The notes under the pieces are model-generated. The model did no database searches and had not been told where the DNA came from. It was given only the letters and a program-made list of their open reading frames with translations. 64,000 nucleotides of DNA from Chitinophagales bacterium. GTDB lineage: Bacteria; Bacteroidota; Bacteroidia; Chitinophagales; Saprospiraceae. Each line of letters starts with the position of its first letter. Positions within the stretch are counted from its first letter, which is position 1. The position numbers and the translations under genes were made by a program. Positions 15,737 to 25,226 of this stretch are shown here, piece by piece. Where the stretch lies: assembly GCA_026928325.1 (NCBI GenBank), contig JAIXKS010000066.1, positions 1 through 64,000 of the forward strand. Reading direction: 5' to 3'.

Positions 15737-18354
15737 ATTGCTTTATACTTTTTGTATTCCCAAGGTAGATTTTTCCAAAAACCTAACCGTTCTAAATTGA
15801 TGCCAAAACTGATTCTCGAAAGAAAATTCTTGTGTTTTTCCCGATAAATATTCCCAAGTTCTTCAGAATATACCAAGGGAACGAAGATTTGAACTACATC
15901 GCCATAATTGAGCATGAATCCGCCATTATACATGGTTTGGGTGCTAAATTGCTGATTAAAAAAACGACTATACAGACCTACGTCAAAATAAACTTGAAGC
16001 GGAAACCATTTTGAATTAAAAGGAACATCTGCAAATAGATTGACCGAACCTGCAAAATTATTGGACATTCCGATACTATACGACGAACCCACAGGCGTCT
16101 TAAATCCACCGCCTTGAACCAAGCTAACTTGCTTGTCTTGAAGTCCCGACTGCGACTGCCTAGCCATAAAATACTCCTCGTAGGTATAGTCATTAAACCC
16201 ATGTTGGATTAAGGCTAGGCTACCTCGTGACAATAGATTTTGAAAACTATTGATGCGTCGTTGTGTGTTGACGGCAAATCCACCGGCAAACAAGCGCATG
16301 CCAATAGATTTATCGGCCTTATACATCCATCGATGGCTACCTTCGCCTGTCAGTTTTAAATATTTTTCAGATCCGTATTGTTGATATTCTGCTTGAAGCG
16401 TTGCCATCGTGTTGGTACGGGTTTCATACCTATTCCAATTATAGCGCAGTTGATAAATATTCGACTTATTCCAAACTAAAAAATTAAACTTTCCATCTGC
16501 AAAACTCGCCCTTTGTTCTCTAATATTCAACCACCGTAAGGTCAGTGTAGAATGTGTATTAGATGGATAAGCATGCTTAAAATATATTTTAATCGTTGGA
16601 TCCAACTTGATATACCGAAGCGTATAATCAAATTTTCGATTATAATCCATATCAAAGGATTTTACGCCCATCCTCACTCGAATTCTATCCAAAATATGGT
16701 CATCCTTAGACATCAGATAATCGTATTGCATCCAAGCCTGACCGAGTAATTTCTCATGTTGAAACGAATACATCGGACTTACTGCCCATGTCCATGGCTT
16801 AAAGGTAAAAGGTTTTGCATTCGCCAGTGTCAAGCCTACTATCCAACCATCATTGTCATTATACGCCGGATAAACGATAGCTTCTAAACCGCTACAATCC
16901 GAATATCTATTCAAAAACGACCGAATTGGAAAACAAGATTCAACGCTATCCTTTGGAAGGTCTAAGACGTAATTGCCTGTCAAATAATCGGCAACTGAAG
17001 TAGCAATCGTGCGGCCGGATTGTTCTTCAAGCGCCGACATCAAAGATGCAGCGGAACATAAGGTAACACGACCATCCCAACCCTTTAAAACGGACTGCAA
17101 TGCCGCAGCACTCGTTGTTGAGGCTAGTTTTTTTATAAAAAGCTCAGATAAAACTTCTCGGTTTAAGTACATTTGGGACTTATTGAGTCTCTCTTCAGGC
17201 ACTTGAAGCCCCGATAAAATGCCCATATTCTGATATTCTCGAAGCATCCAAATGTCGTGTTTTTTTGACTTATTGACTTTGGGTTGAATATCCTGATCCT
17301 TACTGATGGATTGTACTACATAAGCACTAATCCCTTGATGTAAAAAAACATCTTTGCTATCTTGAAGTGGAAATTTACCAGCAACCCACAGCCTTGTCAA
17401 ATGTCGCAATAAATAGGATGCCATATCCTCCTTTTTATCTCGATAAGGAACGAGCATAACGCCATCCTTATAGGACTGATAATAAGGACTTGCCGTAGGC
17501 ACAAGCATCAACGCTGAAAATGGAAACGTTCCAAGTTTGCTTTCAATATCTTGAAAAGCGCGGTTCAGCATTTCATGTATATTCGGATACACACTAGGAT
17601 TTAGGTGAATAAAATAAGGAATGGATTGTCCTCCTTCACTTTCGATAGTACCACTGATATACGACGCTTTCTTGGGTGTTAATAGGAAATTGAGGGCTTG
17701 ATCCGTATGATAAATGGTGTTTCCTTCGCTATCATTTAAAACTTGTCCATTGGTGTAAACGTCCAAGTCTTCCGGAAAATGGGTAGTACAATACAACTCA
17801 TATCGAGCCGGCAGCGCTGCTTCCAAATACCTCAATGGCTTTAACTCAGCACCTTGGGTGCTGGCCATCGGCTCGGGATAAAAATACTGCAAAATATAGT
17901 CACCATCCTTATAACAAGGCCCAAAATGCCAAGCTGGCAAAGTCAGCATATAGTTCAACTGAACAGATTTAACAACGGAAGTCAGTATGCCCAAAAATGC
18001 ATCAGTTCCTCGTCTTTTATACGGACGAACCGCTTGTCCATCGGCATATATTTTCATATCTTGGATGGTGGGTCTCATGGCGGCAGACCTAAAATAAAAG
18101 TCTGTATATCCCATTTTATCCAGATCCTCAGCATAGACACTATTTGGATCAATAAAAGCCTGCATCGGCATATGGAACCAAAGTGTATCCATATTTGTTG
18201 ATAGCAAAGGTTGCACTTGAATATCGGCTTGTACCCAAACTGCTTTTTTTATCGTATCCAATGTGAGCGAAACATGGAAATTCTTTTCCTGAGCTTGAGA
18301 AAGTCCATAACCCAGCGTACAAATCATCATCACAGTTAACCAACGTAACAGCAT
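15733..18354 (-). CDS. M1-peptidase-like exported protein lacking the zinc site
   Basis: 873 residues with a signal peptide (ICTLGYGLSQAQ). The first 500 residues follow M1 aminopeptidase layout: an N-terminal beta domain, then a catalytic-like domain. Where active enzymes have HExxH, this one has RHLTR (317-321), and where they have NEGFA it has HQGIS (339-343). The Gly-Met-Glu-Asn substrate loop is also absent. The last 350 residues are rich in amphipathic strands (YTLRYIKLDP, STLTLRWLNIREQ, IQIFVPLVYSEELG-like) and may be a barrel or beta-sandwich. A catalytically dead, probably structural or binding role is inferred. Confidence 0.7.
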   Translation of the reverse strand: MLLRWLTVMMICTLGYGLSQAQEKNFHVSLTLDTIKKAVWVQADIQVQPLLSTNMDTLWFHMPMQAFIDPNSVYAEDLDKMGYTDFYFRSAAMRPTIQDMKIYADGQAVRPYKRRGTDAFLGILTSVVKSVQLNYMLTLPAWHFGPCYKDGDYILQYFYPEPMASTQGAELKPLRYLEAALPARYELYCTTHFPEDLDVYTNGQVLNDSEGNTIYHTDQALNFLLTPKKASYISGTIESEGGQSIPYFIHLNPSVYPNIHEMLNRAFQDIESKLGTFPFSALMLVPTASPYYQSYKDGVMLVPYRDKKEDMASYLLRHLTRLWVAGKFPLQDSKDVFLHQGISAYVVQSISKDQDIQPKVNKSKKHDIWMLREYQNMGILSGLQVPEERLNKSQMYLNREVLSELFIKKLASTTSAAALQSVLKGWDGRVTLCSAASLMSALEEQSGRTIATSVADYLTGNYVLDLPKDSVESCFPIRSFLNRYSDCSGLEAIVYPAYNDNDGWIVGLTLANAKPFTFKPWTWAVSPMYSFQHEKLLGQAWMQYDYLMSKDDHILDRIRVRMGVKSFDMDYNRKFDYTLRYIKLDPTIKIYFKHAYPSNTHSTLTLRWLNIREQRASFADGKFNFLVWNKSNIYQLRYNWNRYETRTNTMATLQAEYQQYGSEKYLKLTGEGSHRWMYKADKSIGMRLFAGGFAVNTQRRINSFQNLLSRGSLALIQHGFNDYTYEEYFMARQSQSGLQDKQVSLVQGGGFKTPVGSSYSIGMSNNFAGSVNLFADVPFNSKWFPLQVYFDVGLYSRFFNQQFSTQTMYNGGFMLNYGDVVQIFVPLVYSEELGNIYREKHKNFLSRISFGINLERLGFWKNLPWEYKKYKAI

Positions 18355-18534
18355 AAATCTAATTCCGTATTAAACCGTAAAAATAACAAAAAATTAGACT
18401 CTAAGTCGATTTATCATAAATGTTGATGCAGGATAAGCCTTTATTTGCAGTCCCAAAAGATGGATATAACCAAGAATTTAGGGATACTGCTTATATTCTC
18501 TATACCGAAAAAATAACATATCTAAAAAAATCTT

Positions 18535-18542
18535 TATATTTG
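18535..18542 (+). promoter_or_regulatory. Promoter -7 element for parE
   Basis: TATATTTG fits TAnnTTTG and lies 22 bp before the start codon at 18565. The ATG at 18558 opens only a seven-codon frame. Confidence 0.45.
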
Positions 18543-18564
18543 CCTTTTAATTTAAAAATGAAAG

Positions 18565-20484
18565 ATGTCCGATACAGCTAAGATTATTTACAATGAAGAT
18601 AACATCAAAAGTCTAGAATGGCATGAGCATATCCGCCTCAGACCCGGGATGTATATCGGAAAACTCGGTGATGGTTCGTCTCAAGACGACGGTATCTATG
18701 TCTTGCTCAAGGAAGTACTCGATAACTCTATCGATGAGTACGTCATGGGTCACGGCAAAAATATAGATATCACGATCGACCAAGGCAAGGTAACCATCCG
18801 AGACTATGGTCGAGGGATACCTTTAGGCAAAGTAGTTGACTGCGTTTCTAAAATCAATACCGGCGGTAAGTACGATTCTCGTGCATTTAAGAAATCCGTC
18901 GGATTGAATGGTGTCGGAACCAAGGCGGTTAATGCGCTATCTACTCATTTTTGTGTCGAATCCTACAGAGATGGCGAGGTCAAAGTTGCTGAATTTAAAG
19001 CGGGCATTATCACACAAGACCACAAAGTAGGTAAAACCAAAGAAGTCAACGGAACGAAAATAGAGTTTATCGCAGATGATACTATTTTTAGGCATTATAA
19101 ATACAGAAACGAATACGTCGAAAACCAATTGTGGAATTACGCCTATCTAAATGCAGGCTTAAAACTCAATTTTAATGGAAAAGTCTTCGTTTCAAAAAAT
19201 GGTCTAAAAGACCTACTCGAACGCAAAACAGATACCGAAAACCTCCTATATCCCATCATCCACCTCGTCGGCGAAGATATAGAAGTAGCCCTATCCCATG
19301 GTACACAATATGGAGAGGAATACTACTCTTTTGTCAATGGCCAAAACACCACCCAAGGTGGAACTCATTTGGCGGCATTTAGAGAGGCTATCGTCAAGAC
19401 ATTGCGAGATTTCTACAAGAAAGATTACGATACTCGAGATATCCAAACCTCGATCGTAGGTGCCATTAGTATCAAAGTAGAGGAGCCGGTATTTGAGTCT
19501 CAAACCAAGACCAAACTTGGTTCTATCAATATGGCGCCGGAAGGCATCACCATCCGTAGTTTTGTCGTTGATTTCCTCAAAAACCAATTGGATAACTTCC
19601 TCCACAAAAACAAAGAAGTTGCCGATATCATCCACCGCAAAATTCAGCAATCCGAACGCGAAAGAAAGGAGATCGCCGATATCAAAAAAATCGCCAATCA
19701 GCGGGCTAAAAAAGCCAATATTCACAATAAAAAATTGCGCGATTGTCGGGTGCATCTCACCGATGGCAAAAAGACAGATGACGAACTCAAATTGAGTTCA
19801 ACGCTTTTTATTACAGAAGGAGACTCCGCAAGTGGATCGATCACCAAGGCCCGAGATGTACAGACGCAAGCCGTATTTTCTCTTCGAGGCAAGCCATTAA
19901 ATTGCTATGGCATGACCAAGAAAGTCGTATATCAAAACGAAGAGCTCAACCTCTTGCAACATGCACTAGATATCGAAGACGGCATCGAAAATCTGCGATA
20001 CAACCGAGTCGTGATCTCGACAGATGCCGACGTGGACGGTATGCACATTCGACTCTTATTGCTTACGTTTTTCCTACAGTTTTTTCCTGAATTGGTCAAG
20101 CAAGGGCACTTGTATATTTTTGAGACGCCACTTTTCCGTGTACGGGACAAGCAAAAGACCTTCTATTGCTATTCTGAGCAAGAAAAACAAGATGCCATCA
20201 ACAAGTTAAAAGGCAAGGCTGAGATTACACGATTTAAAGGTTTGGGCGAAATATCGCCAAGCGAATTTGAAGGCTTCATTGGCGAAGACATCCATCTGGA
20301 GCCGGTAATCATGGGCGAAAAGACCAAAATCGAAGATCTGTTGAGCTATTATATGGGCAAAAATACGCCTGAAAGACAAGTTTTCATTATTGACAATCTC
20401 AAAGTCGAACTTGATAAAGCCGTAAATGAAGAACAAGAAGTTATGGATTTGGAAGTTCCGGAAGAAAGTCTAGAAACCGCATAA
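18565..20484 (+). CDS. parE: DNA topoisomerase IV subunit B
   Basis: 639 residues. The GHKL ATPase has [13 protein letters not shown], the DYGRGIPLG loop and the ATP lid [17 protein letters not shown]. The transducer domain follows, and the TOPRIM domain has TEGDSASGS (near residue 416) and DADVDGMHI (near 488). The opening ([23 protein letters not shown]) is that of Bacteroidota ParE rather than GyrB. With ParC (not in the window) it decatenates daughter chromosomes. It starts a compact operon with DUF3820 (3-bp gap) and the CsaA-like gene (1-bp gap). Confidence 0.93.
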   Translation: MSDTAKIIYNEDNIKSLEWHEHIRLRPGMYIGKLGDGSSQDDGIYVLLKEVLDNSIDEYVMGHGKNIDITIDQGKVTIRDYGRGIPLGKVVDCVSKINTGGKYDSRAFKKSVGLNGVGTKAVNALSTHFCVESYRDGEVKVAEFKAGIITQDHKVGKTKEVNGTKIEFIADDTIFRHYKYRNEYVENQLWNYAYLNAGLKLNFNGKVFVSKNGLKDLLERKTDTENLLYPIIHLVGEDIEVALSHGTQYGEEYYSFVNGQNTTQGGTHLAAFREAIVKTLRDFYKKDYDTRDIQTSIVGAISIKVEEPVFESQTKTKLGSINMAPEGITIRSFVVDFLKNQLDNFLHKNKEVADIIHRKIQQSERERKEIADIKKIANQRAKKANIHNKKLRDCRVHLTDGKKTDDELKLSSTLFITEGDSASGSITKARDVQTQAVFSLRGKPLNCYGMTKKVVYQNEELNLLQHALDIEDGIENLRYNRVVISTDADVDGMHIRLLLLTFFLQFFPELVKQGHLYIFETPLFRVRDKQKTFYCYSEQEKQDAINKLKGKAEITRFKGLGEISPSEFEGFIGEDIHLEPVIMGEKTKIEDLLSYYMGKNTPERQVFIIDNLKVELDKAVNEEQEVMDLEVPEESLETA

Positions 20485-20487
20485 ACG

Positions 20488-20715
20488 ATGGAAGATTTAC
20501 GTGATTTACCCGATAAAACCATCTTGCTGGATATCGTGACGATGCAGATGCCTTTCGGCAAATATAAGGGAACCTTAATCAAAAACCTACCCATTTACTA
20601 TCTAGAATGGTTGGCTTCCCAAGGTTTTCGACAAGACCGCCTCGGACAGATTTTGAGTACAGCTTTTATCATCCGTACCCATGGTCTGGACGACTTGCTC
20701 AAACCCATCGAATAA
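20488..20715 (+). CDS. DUF3820 family protein
   Basis: 75 residues. The core 'MPFGKYKGTLIKNLPIYYLEWLASQGF' matches the DUF3820 pattern (MPFGKyKG..l.dLP..YL.Wl). These small proteins are related in pattern to a domain seen near exonuclease-like proteins, but no activity is established. The gene begins 3 bp after the parE stop, so it is translated from the same message. Confidence 0.85.
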   Translation: MEDLRDLPDKTILLDIVTMQMPFGKYKGTLIKNLPIYYLEWLASQGFRQDRLGQILSTAFIIRTHGLDDLLKPIE

Positions 20716-20716
20716 C

Positions 20717-21061
20717 ATGCCTACGTCAGCACCTATCTCTTGGCAAGATTTTCAGAAAGTCAAGATGGTTGTGGGAACGATCATCCAAGCGGAAGTATTT
20801 ACCAAAGCGCGAAAACCTGCCTATAAGCTTACCATCGACTTTGGCCATATAGGTATCCGCAAAAGCGCTGCACAAATCACAAAGCGATACGCCATCGAAG
20901 ACTTAATCGGGTTACAAATCGTAGCCGTCATCAATTTCCCACCCAAGCAAATCTCTGACTTGATGTCCGAATGTTTGGTATTAGGTGCTGTCGAAGACGA
21001 TAACCTCGTAACGTTGCTATCTGTTACTCACGGCGTGCAAAATGGAACAATCATCGGATAG
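20717..21061 (+). CDS. csaA: CsaA-like tRNA-binding domain protein
   Basis: 114 residues from the ATG at 20717, one base after the DUF3820 stop; the longer in-frame extension back to 20681 would overlap that gene and is not family-like. The OB-fold shows as FQKVKMVVGTIIQAEVF, ARKPAYKLTIDFG, RKSAAQIT and VVAVINFPPKQI, the CsaA signature. CsaA is a dimeric chaperone-like protein in Bacillus and has the tRNA-binding domain seen in MetRS C-termini. Cotranscribed with parE. Confidence 0.85.
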   Translation: MPTSAPISWQDFQKVKMVVGTIIQAEVFTKARKPAYKLTIDFGHIGIRKSAAQITKRYAIEDLIGLQIVAVINFPPKQISDLMSECLVLGAVEDDNLVTLLSVTHGVQNGTIIG

Positions 21062-21091
21062 TTTCCGCTCCATCTACTACCTTAAATCGTG

Positions 21092-21727
21092 CTATTTCAC
21101 CTTAGCCAGATTACCATTCAAAGCTTTAGCCAACTTGCCCAAGGCTTCTGTATTGCGCTTTTCATCACCACCGCCAATATTAGCGACAACCATAAAGGAA
21201 TAGAAGTCATCCGCAGCCCAAAAACATCTACTTTGAGGGAAAGAATAGGCACCCGGTCTTCCTCCGGCATCAAAGGCATTGAATGGAATCCTCTCGTTGA
21301 CACCCTGAATGGCTAAACCTTGTGTCACCATCTCATCAATATATCGTGTTGCAGAAGTACCAAGCCCTGATTCCGGCGTATGTTCTTGTATTTGAATAAT
21401 AATATTGGATCGCATGTCGCCATTATCCCAGTAAAAATTACAGGTTTTAGCATAGGGTTTCAACCCAGAAGAGATATCCACCTTTCCAACATTGCCCGGA
21501 ACATTAAAAATAGCCTTAACGACTTCAACCTCAATTAAGGAACAAACATCCGGAATCTCGGTATTTGCGTCATGATTGGGTGTTGACTGCTCAGCGTCAG
21601 CCGCTAGGGATGGTTGAGATTGATTCAATTCGTCACTTGGTTGTTTTGATTCGTTTTTACAAGACAACAAGGCCAAAATCGAAATCAAAACAAACATATT
21701 ACTAAGGATATTCCATCTAATTTTCAT
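21092..21727 (-). CDS. Lipoprotein of unknown function
   Basis: 211 residues. The signal peptide ends in a lipobox (ALLSC, Cys23), followed by a low-complexity Ser/Gln/Asp linker (24-58) typical of surface or periplasmic lipoproteins. The folded part has VCSLIEVEVVKAIFNVP and KTCNFYWDN with a possible disulphide, and FPQSRCFWAADDFYSFMVV. The shape is reminiscent of DUF3558-type lipoproteins, but I do not assign it. Convergent with the parE operon, 30 bp apart. Confidence 0.75.
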   Translation of the reverse strand: MKIRWNILSNMFVLISILALLSCKNESKQPSDELNQSQPSLAADAEQSTPNHDANTEIPDVCSLIEVEVVKAIFNVPGNVGKVDISSGLKPYAKTCNFYWDNGDMRSNIIIQIQEHTPESGLGTSATRYIDEMVTQGLAIQGVNERIPFNAFDAGGRPGAYSFPQSRCFWAADDFYSFMVVANIGGGDEKRNTEALGKLAKALNGNLAKVK

Positions 21728-21759
21728 ACAAAATTGATTTTATAAATCATTAAAAAGCA

Positions 21760-21767
21760 CAAAGATA
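21760..21767 (-). promoter_or_regulatory. Promoter -7 element for the lipoprotein
   Basis: TATCTTTG on the minus strand, 32 bp before the lipoprotein ATG. Confidence 0.45.
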
Positions 21768-21939
21768 GAGAAATAACAAAAAAACATCACGCATTTTAAT
21801 TGGAAGTGAAAATCAGGATGATTTTTTGCACTACCATTCTGCAACTCAAACATCCTGAAATTGAATTATTTCATCTTCCCTTTATGGTTTTCAAAAAATT
21901 CAACAGCCTAAAGGCGGTATAAGTACAAACGGCGTCGCT

Positions 21940-21980
21940 GCATACATCGCATGGCTTCGTCCCTTGCCATGCATGTATGC
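21940..21980. repeat. Imperfect inverted repeat after the SUMF1 gene
   Basis: GCATACATCGCATGGC (21940-21955) and GCCATGCATGTATGC (21966-21980) are reverse complements apart from one bulged base, with a 10-base loop. It lies 41-81 bp beyond the stop of the SUMF1-domain gene. No T-run follows on the minus strand, so termination by itself is uncertain. The surrounding 21890-22000 is GC-richer than nearby spacers. Confidence 0.6.
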
Positions 21981-22020
21981 CGCTCCTAAATCAAGCTTTG
22001 AAGTGATGAGTCGTCTCTGG

Positions 22021-22818
22021 TCACTGGGAGGAGGCCAAGCGGAAGCCTATGCCGCCATCCCTACTGCCCTGATTACTGAATTCGCGACACGACACACGAC
22101 AGTACACATTATAACTACCCCAGGCTCCACCACGAACTACCCGAGCGTCACCTCTAGGACTATCTACGCAGGCACTACCATCTGTAGATGCTCCCTTATA
22201 ACTACTATGCCAGTCATCTTCACACCACTCCCACAGATTACCACTCATATCGTACAAGCCATAGCCATTAGCTAGTTTAGTACCCACGGGATGAGTTGTA
22301 CCCTCGCTCCCATAACTAGAATCTTCATAATTTTCCAAATACCAGCCTACGGCATTCAAGTCGTCACTACCCGCATACTTATAAGACTGACCGCCACGCG
22401 CTGCATATTCCCACTCTGCTTCACTCGGCAGTCTGTAATTACCGCCTGTAAGGTCATTCAGCTTTTGTATAAAAGCCTTCGCTTCTTCCCAATTTACTCG
22501 TTCCACAGGACATTCGTCACATCCCGTATTCTCTAATTCTTCTGGATTGCTGCCCATGACAGCTCGCCACTGCACCTGTGTCACCTCTGTCTGTCCCATA
22601 TAAAAGGGCCGGATAGTCACTTCATGCATAGGATACTCGTCATCCCAACAATCAGTACTGCCATCTGTACAACCCATCCTGAAAGTACCTCCGTGGATGG
22701 CTATCATATTGAACTGAACGCCATATATTTCTTCCTCATAATTAGCAAAACCCCTTTCCTGACCATAAACACAAATGCTCAATACCACAAAAATGAAGAT
22801 TAATAAATGACGTACCAT
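22021..22818 (-). CDS. SUMF1/formylglycine-generating-enzyme-like domain protein
   Basis: 265 residues. A signal peptide (LLIFIFVVLSICVYG) precedes a single SUMF1 domain: GGTFRMGC, PMHEVTIRPFYMGQTEVTQ, PVERVNWEEAKAFIQKLN, YRLPSEAEWEYAARGG, GLYDMSGNLWEWCEDDW, VRGGAWGSY and GIGFRLA. The two cysteines near the end are spaced C-x3-C (CRVSC), not the C-x4-C copper site of true formylglycine-generating enzymes. A different oxidase or a purely structural/binding role is therefore likelier than sulfatase activation. It is exported, as many Bacteroidota members are. Confidence 0.88.
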   Translation of the reverse strand: MVRHLLIFIFVVLSICVYGQERGFANYEEEIYGVQFNMIAIHGGTFRMGCTDGSTDCWDDEYPMHEVTIRPFYMGQTEVTQVQWRAVMGSNPEELENTGCDECPVERVNWEEAKAFIQKLNDLTGGNYRLPSEAEWEYAARGGQSYKYAGSDDLNAVGWYLENYEDSSYGSEGTTHPVGTKLANGYGLYDMSGNLWEWCEDDWHSSYKGASTDGSACVDSPRGDARVVRGGAWGSYNVYCRVSCREFSNQGSRDGGIGFRLASSQ

Positions 22819-23028
22819 ATCTGTTATTGCTATTTATAAATATTACATTTATTTGATTATATATTAACTCTGCATTAAATTAAGTAGTTTAGATTTATTA
22901 CAACTCACCATAAAACCTCAACAAAATGATAGAGCATTTTTTCGGATTTAATTGCGAAGTGACTTTAGTATTTCAAAAAAAATTGACAAGAACTTACTCC
23001 TTCATGACATCCTCAACAAAAGGCAAGC

Positions 23029-23604
23029 TTACTTGTAAATATTATATTCCGTAAGGTATTCATACACTTTTTCAGGAACGAGGTATTGAATGGATTTGCC
23101 TTCTTTTAAGGCCTGTCTAATAAAGGTGGCGGAAATATCCAGCATCGGAATTTGATCTAGAAGATGCACCCTTGGATGACCAGCATAGAGGCCGACATCG
23201 TAGCCTGGCCGATTATACACATAGATATCATAACCTTCTAGGAGCAAGTGATAATTTTTCCATTTATCGATAGTCGCAAGATTATCGCCGCCCATGATGA
23301 GGCAAAATGTCTTCTTGGGATATTTTTCCTTGAGGTAGGTTAGCGTATCGATGGTATATGAAGGTACCGGAAGCGAAAACTCTATATTAGACGCTCTTAA
23401 GGCGTGGTTATCGCCGATGGCCAATTGAACCAAAAAATATCGGTCGTTATTATTTGCCAAAGAGGCCTTGTTTTTTAGCGGATTCTGAGGGCTGACAACC
23501 ATCCAAATCTCATCCATGTCGGTATATTCCGCCATGTGATTGGCTATAATCATGTGGCCGATATGAATCGGATTAAAAGAACCAAAAAACAAGCCGACTT
23601 TCAT
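23029..23604 (-). CDS. nadD: Nicotinate-nucleotide adenylyltransferase
   Basis: 191 residues. The nucleotidyltransferase motif GSFNPIHIGH spans residues 8-17, and the C-terminal ISATFIRQALKEGK is the ISST-R-like site. It transfers AMP from ATP to nicotinate mononucleotide in NAD synthesis. Length is normal. It lies 66 bp after dnaN in the same direction and may be cotranscribed. Confidence 0.92.
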   Translation of the reverse strand: MKVGLFFGSFNPIHIGHMIIANHMAEYTDMDEIWMVVSPQNPLKNKASLANNNDRYFLVQLAIGDNHALRASNIEFSLPVPSYTIDTLTYLKEKYPKKTFCLIMGGDNLATIDKWKNYHLLLEGYDIYVYNRPGYDVGLYAGHPRVHLLDQIPMLDISATFIRQALKEGKSIQYLVPEKVYEYLTEYNIYK

Positions 23605-23670
23605 TGATTAATCTTTATTTTTCGGCAATGATGTCCATTTTCGACAGGATAATTAGGCTTTATGCACCGG

Positions 23671-24783
23671 TTAATTGCCCATCATGACTGGCATGATTAG
23701 CATCACCAAAGTTTCTCCCGGATCGTCTTCAATCGGCACCAACAATCCAGCTCTTCCCGGATTGGACAATTGCATTTTTATCTCCTCGTCTTCCATCACA
23801 TTGAGCATCTCGGCCAAAAACTTCGCATTGAAGCCGATGGTCATTGCATCTCCTGAAAAGGAACAATTGAGTTGCTCGGTCGCTTCATTGGAAAAATCCA
23901 AATCCTGGGCTGAAATCGTCATGCTTCGCTCTGTAAGGTTCAGGACAACTTGATTGGTAGATTTATTGGCATAAATGGCGATACGCTTCAACGAATTGAG
24001 AAAATCCTTTCGATTGATGACGGCTTCAAATGGATTTTCAACTGGAATAACCGCATTGTACTCCGGATATTTAGCGTCAATCAACCGACAAGCAATCTTC
24101 GTATCTCCAAAGGTAAAAAAGATATTCGCACGATTAAAGCTGATGGTCACATCGACCTCGTCAGAAAGCGCATTTTTAACGAGAGATAAGCCTTTTTTAG
24201 GTACAATAATCGATTTAGCGATGTCTGTATTGAGGTTGCCTACCGTATATTTTACGAGTTTGTGCGCATCGGTGCCCACAAAATGCATTTTTGTAAAATC
24301 AATATGAAAGAGAACTCCGGTCATGGAAAGACGCAATTCGTCATTACTTGTAGCAAAGATGGTATTGGTAATCCCTTTGATGACTTTTTGTCCGGATATA
24401 TTAAAGGTTTCGACATTGTCTTCTTCCGGTGGTGGCGGAAAATCATCTGCAGCATCTCCAGACATCTTATAGACTCCAAAAGAAGACATAATCTTGATGC
24501 CATAATTTTCGTCAACAGTGATCGTGATTGGTTGTTCAGGCAAGGCTTTTAATGTTTCTAGCAATATTTTAGCCGGAATAGCCACGGTACCATCTGAATC
24601 TGCCAAGACCTCTAGATGCGTAATAATCGTTGTCTCCAAGTTGGTAGAAGTTATAGTCAGCATATTTTCTTTAATACTGAATAGAAAATCTTCCATAATC
24701 GGCAATACCGGATTATTGCTGATCGCTCCTGAGGCGATATTTAACTGCTTTAATAAATCTGATGAAGATACTTCAAATCTCAT
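23671..24783 (-). CDS. dnaN: DNA polymerase III beta subunit (sliding clamp)
   Basis: 370 residues, three clamp domains. The opening MRFEVSSSDLLKQLNIASGA, the central FATSNDELRLSMTGVLF and ATDAHKLVKYT, and the end VMLIMPVMMGN are DnaN hallmarks. It forms the ring that tethers the replicative polymerase. dnaA is not next to it, which is usual in Bacteroidota. A -7 box is at 24838-24845. Confidence 0.95.
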   Translation of the reverse strand: MRFEVSSSDLLKQLNIASGAISNNPVLPIMEDFLFSIKENMLTITSTNLETTIITHLEVLADSDGTVAIPAKILLETLKALPEQPITITVDENYGIKIMSSFGVYKMSGDAADDFPPPPEEDNVETFNISGQKVIKGITNTIFATSNDELRLSMTGVLFHIDFTKMHFVGTDAHKLVKYTVGNLNTDIAKSIIVPKKGLSLVKNALSDEVDVTISFNRANIFFTFGDTKIACRLIDAKYPEYNAVIPVENPFEAVINRKDFLNSLKRIAIYANKSTNQVVLNLTERSMTISAQDLDFSNEATEQLNCSFSGDAMTIGFNAKFLAEMLNVMEDEEIKMQLSNPGRAGLLVPIEDDPGETLVMLIMPVMMGN

Positions 24784-24837
24784 TTTTCAACCTTTTTTAT
24801 ATTTTTAATCCGGAATGGACTATTTTGAATTAAACCA

Positions 24838-24845
24838 CAAAAATA
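24838..24845 (-). promoter_or_regulatory. Promoter -7 element for dnaN
   Basis: TATTTTTG on the minus strand, 54 bp before the dnaN start. Confidence 0.4.
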
Positions 24846-24902
24846 ATATTTTTCAGCTAATTAACTAAATTATATACTTTATTTCTCATAAAATTAAACC
24901 CA

Positions 24903-24957
24903 CATTAGGCATTTGATTTTGTTACGAGTGATAAAAGTGCCATAAATCAGGGATTTA
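24903..24957. repeat. Intergenic repeat, copy A
   Basis: Resembles 51775-51822: both begin CATTAGG, share a TTnGTTAnGAG core and an AAAAG block, and end with the identical 14 bases AAATCAGGGATTTA. It lies in the dnaN/M16 spacer (24784-25226), which otherwise has promoters at both ends and no gene. Confidence 0.55.
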
Positions 24958-25199
24958 ATAACCACTCGCTAGGATTACACACAAAAAGTCCAATAAAACG
25001 GCATATTTGAAGCCATTTTGCCATTATAGATTCTATGATCCATCGCTCAGATTGAAGGGAGTATGGCTATTTAGGCTTCCTTCAGATATGACCTTTATCC
25101 ATAGAGGTGTACTTTGAAGATAACTGAAATATAGCCATTTGTCGTATGATCCGGACACCACCAAATCAATTCTTAGACTTTTTATTCCAATATAGATTG

Positions 25200-25207
25200 T
25201 ACCTTTG
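25200..25207 (+). promoter_or_regulatory. Promoter -7 element for the M16-like gene
   Basis: TACCTTTG, a full TAnnTTTG match, 19 bp before the ATG at 25227. It rules out the upstream in-frame start at 25146. Confidence 0.45.
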
Positions 25208-25226
25208 CAAGCTAAATTCAAAACCT

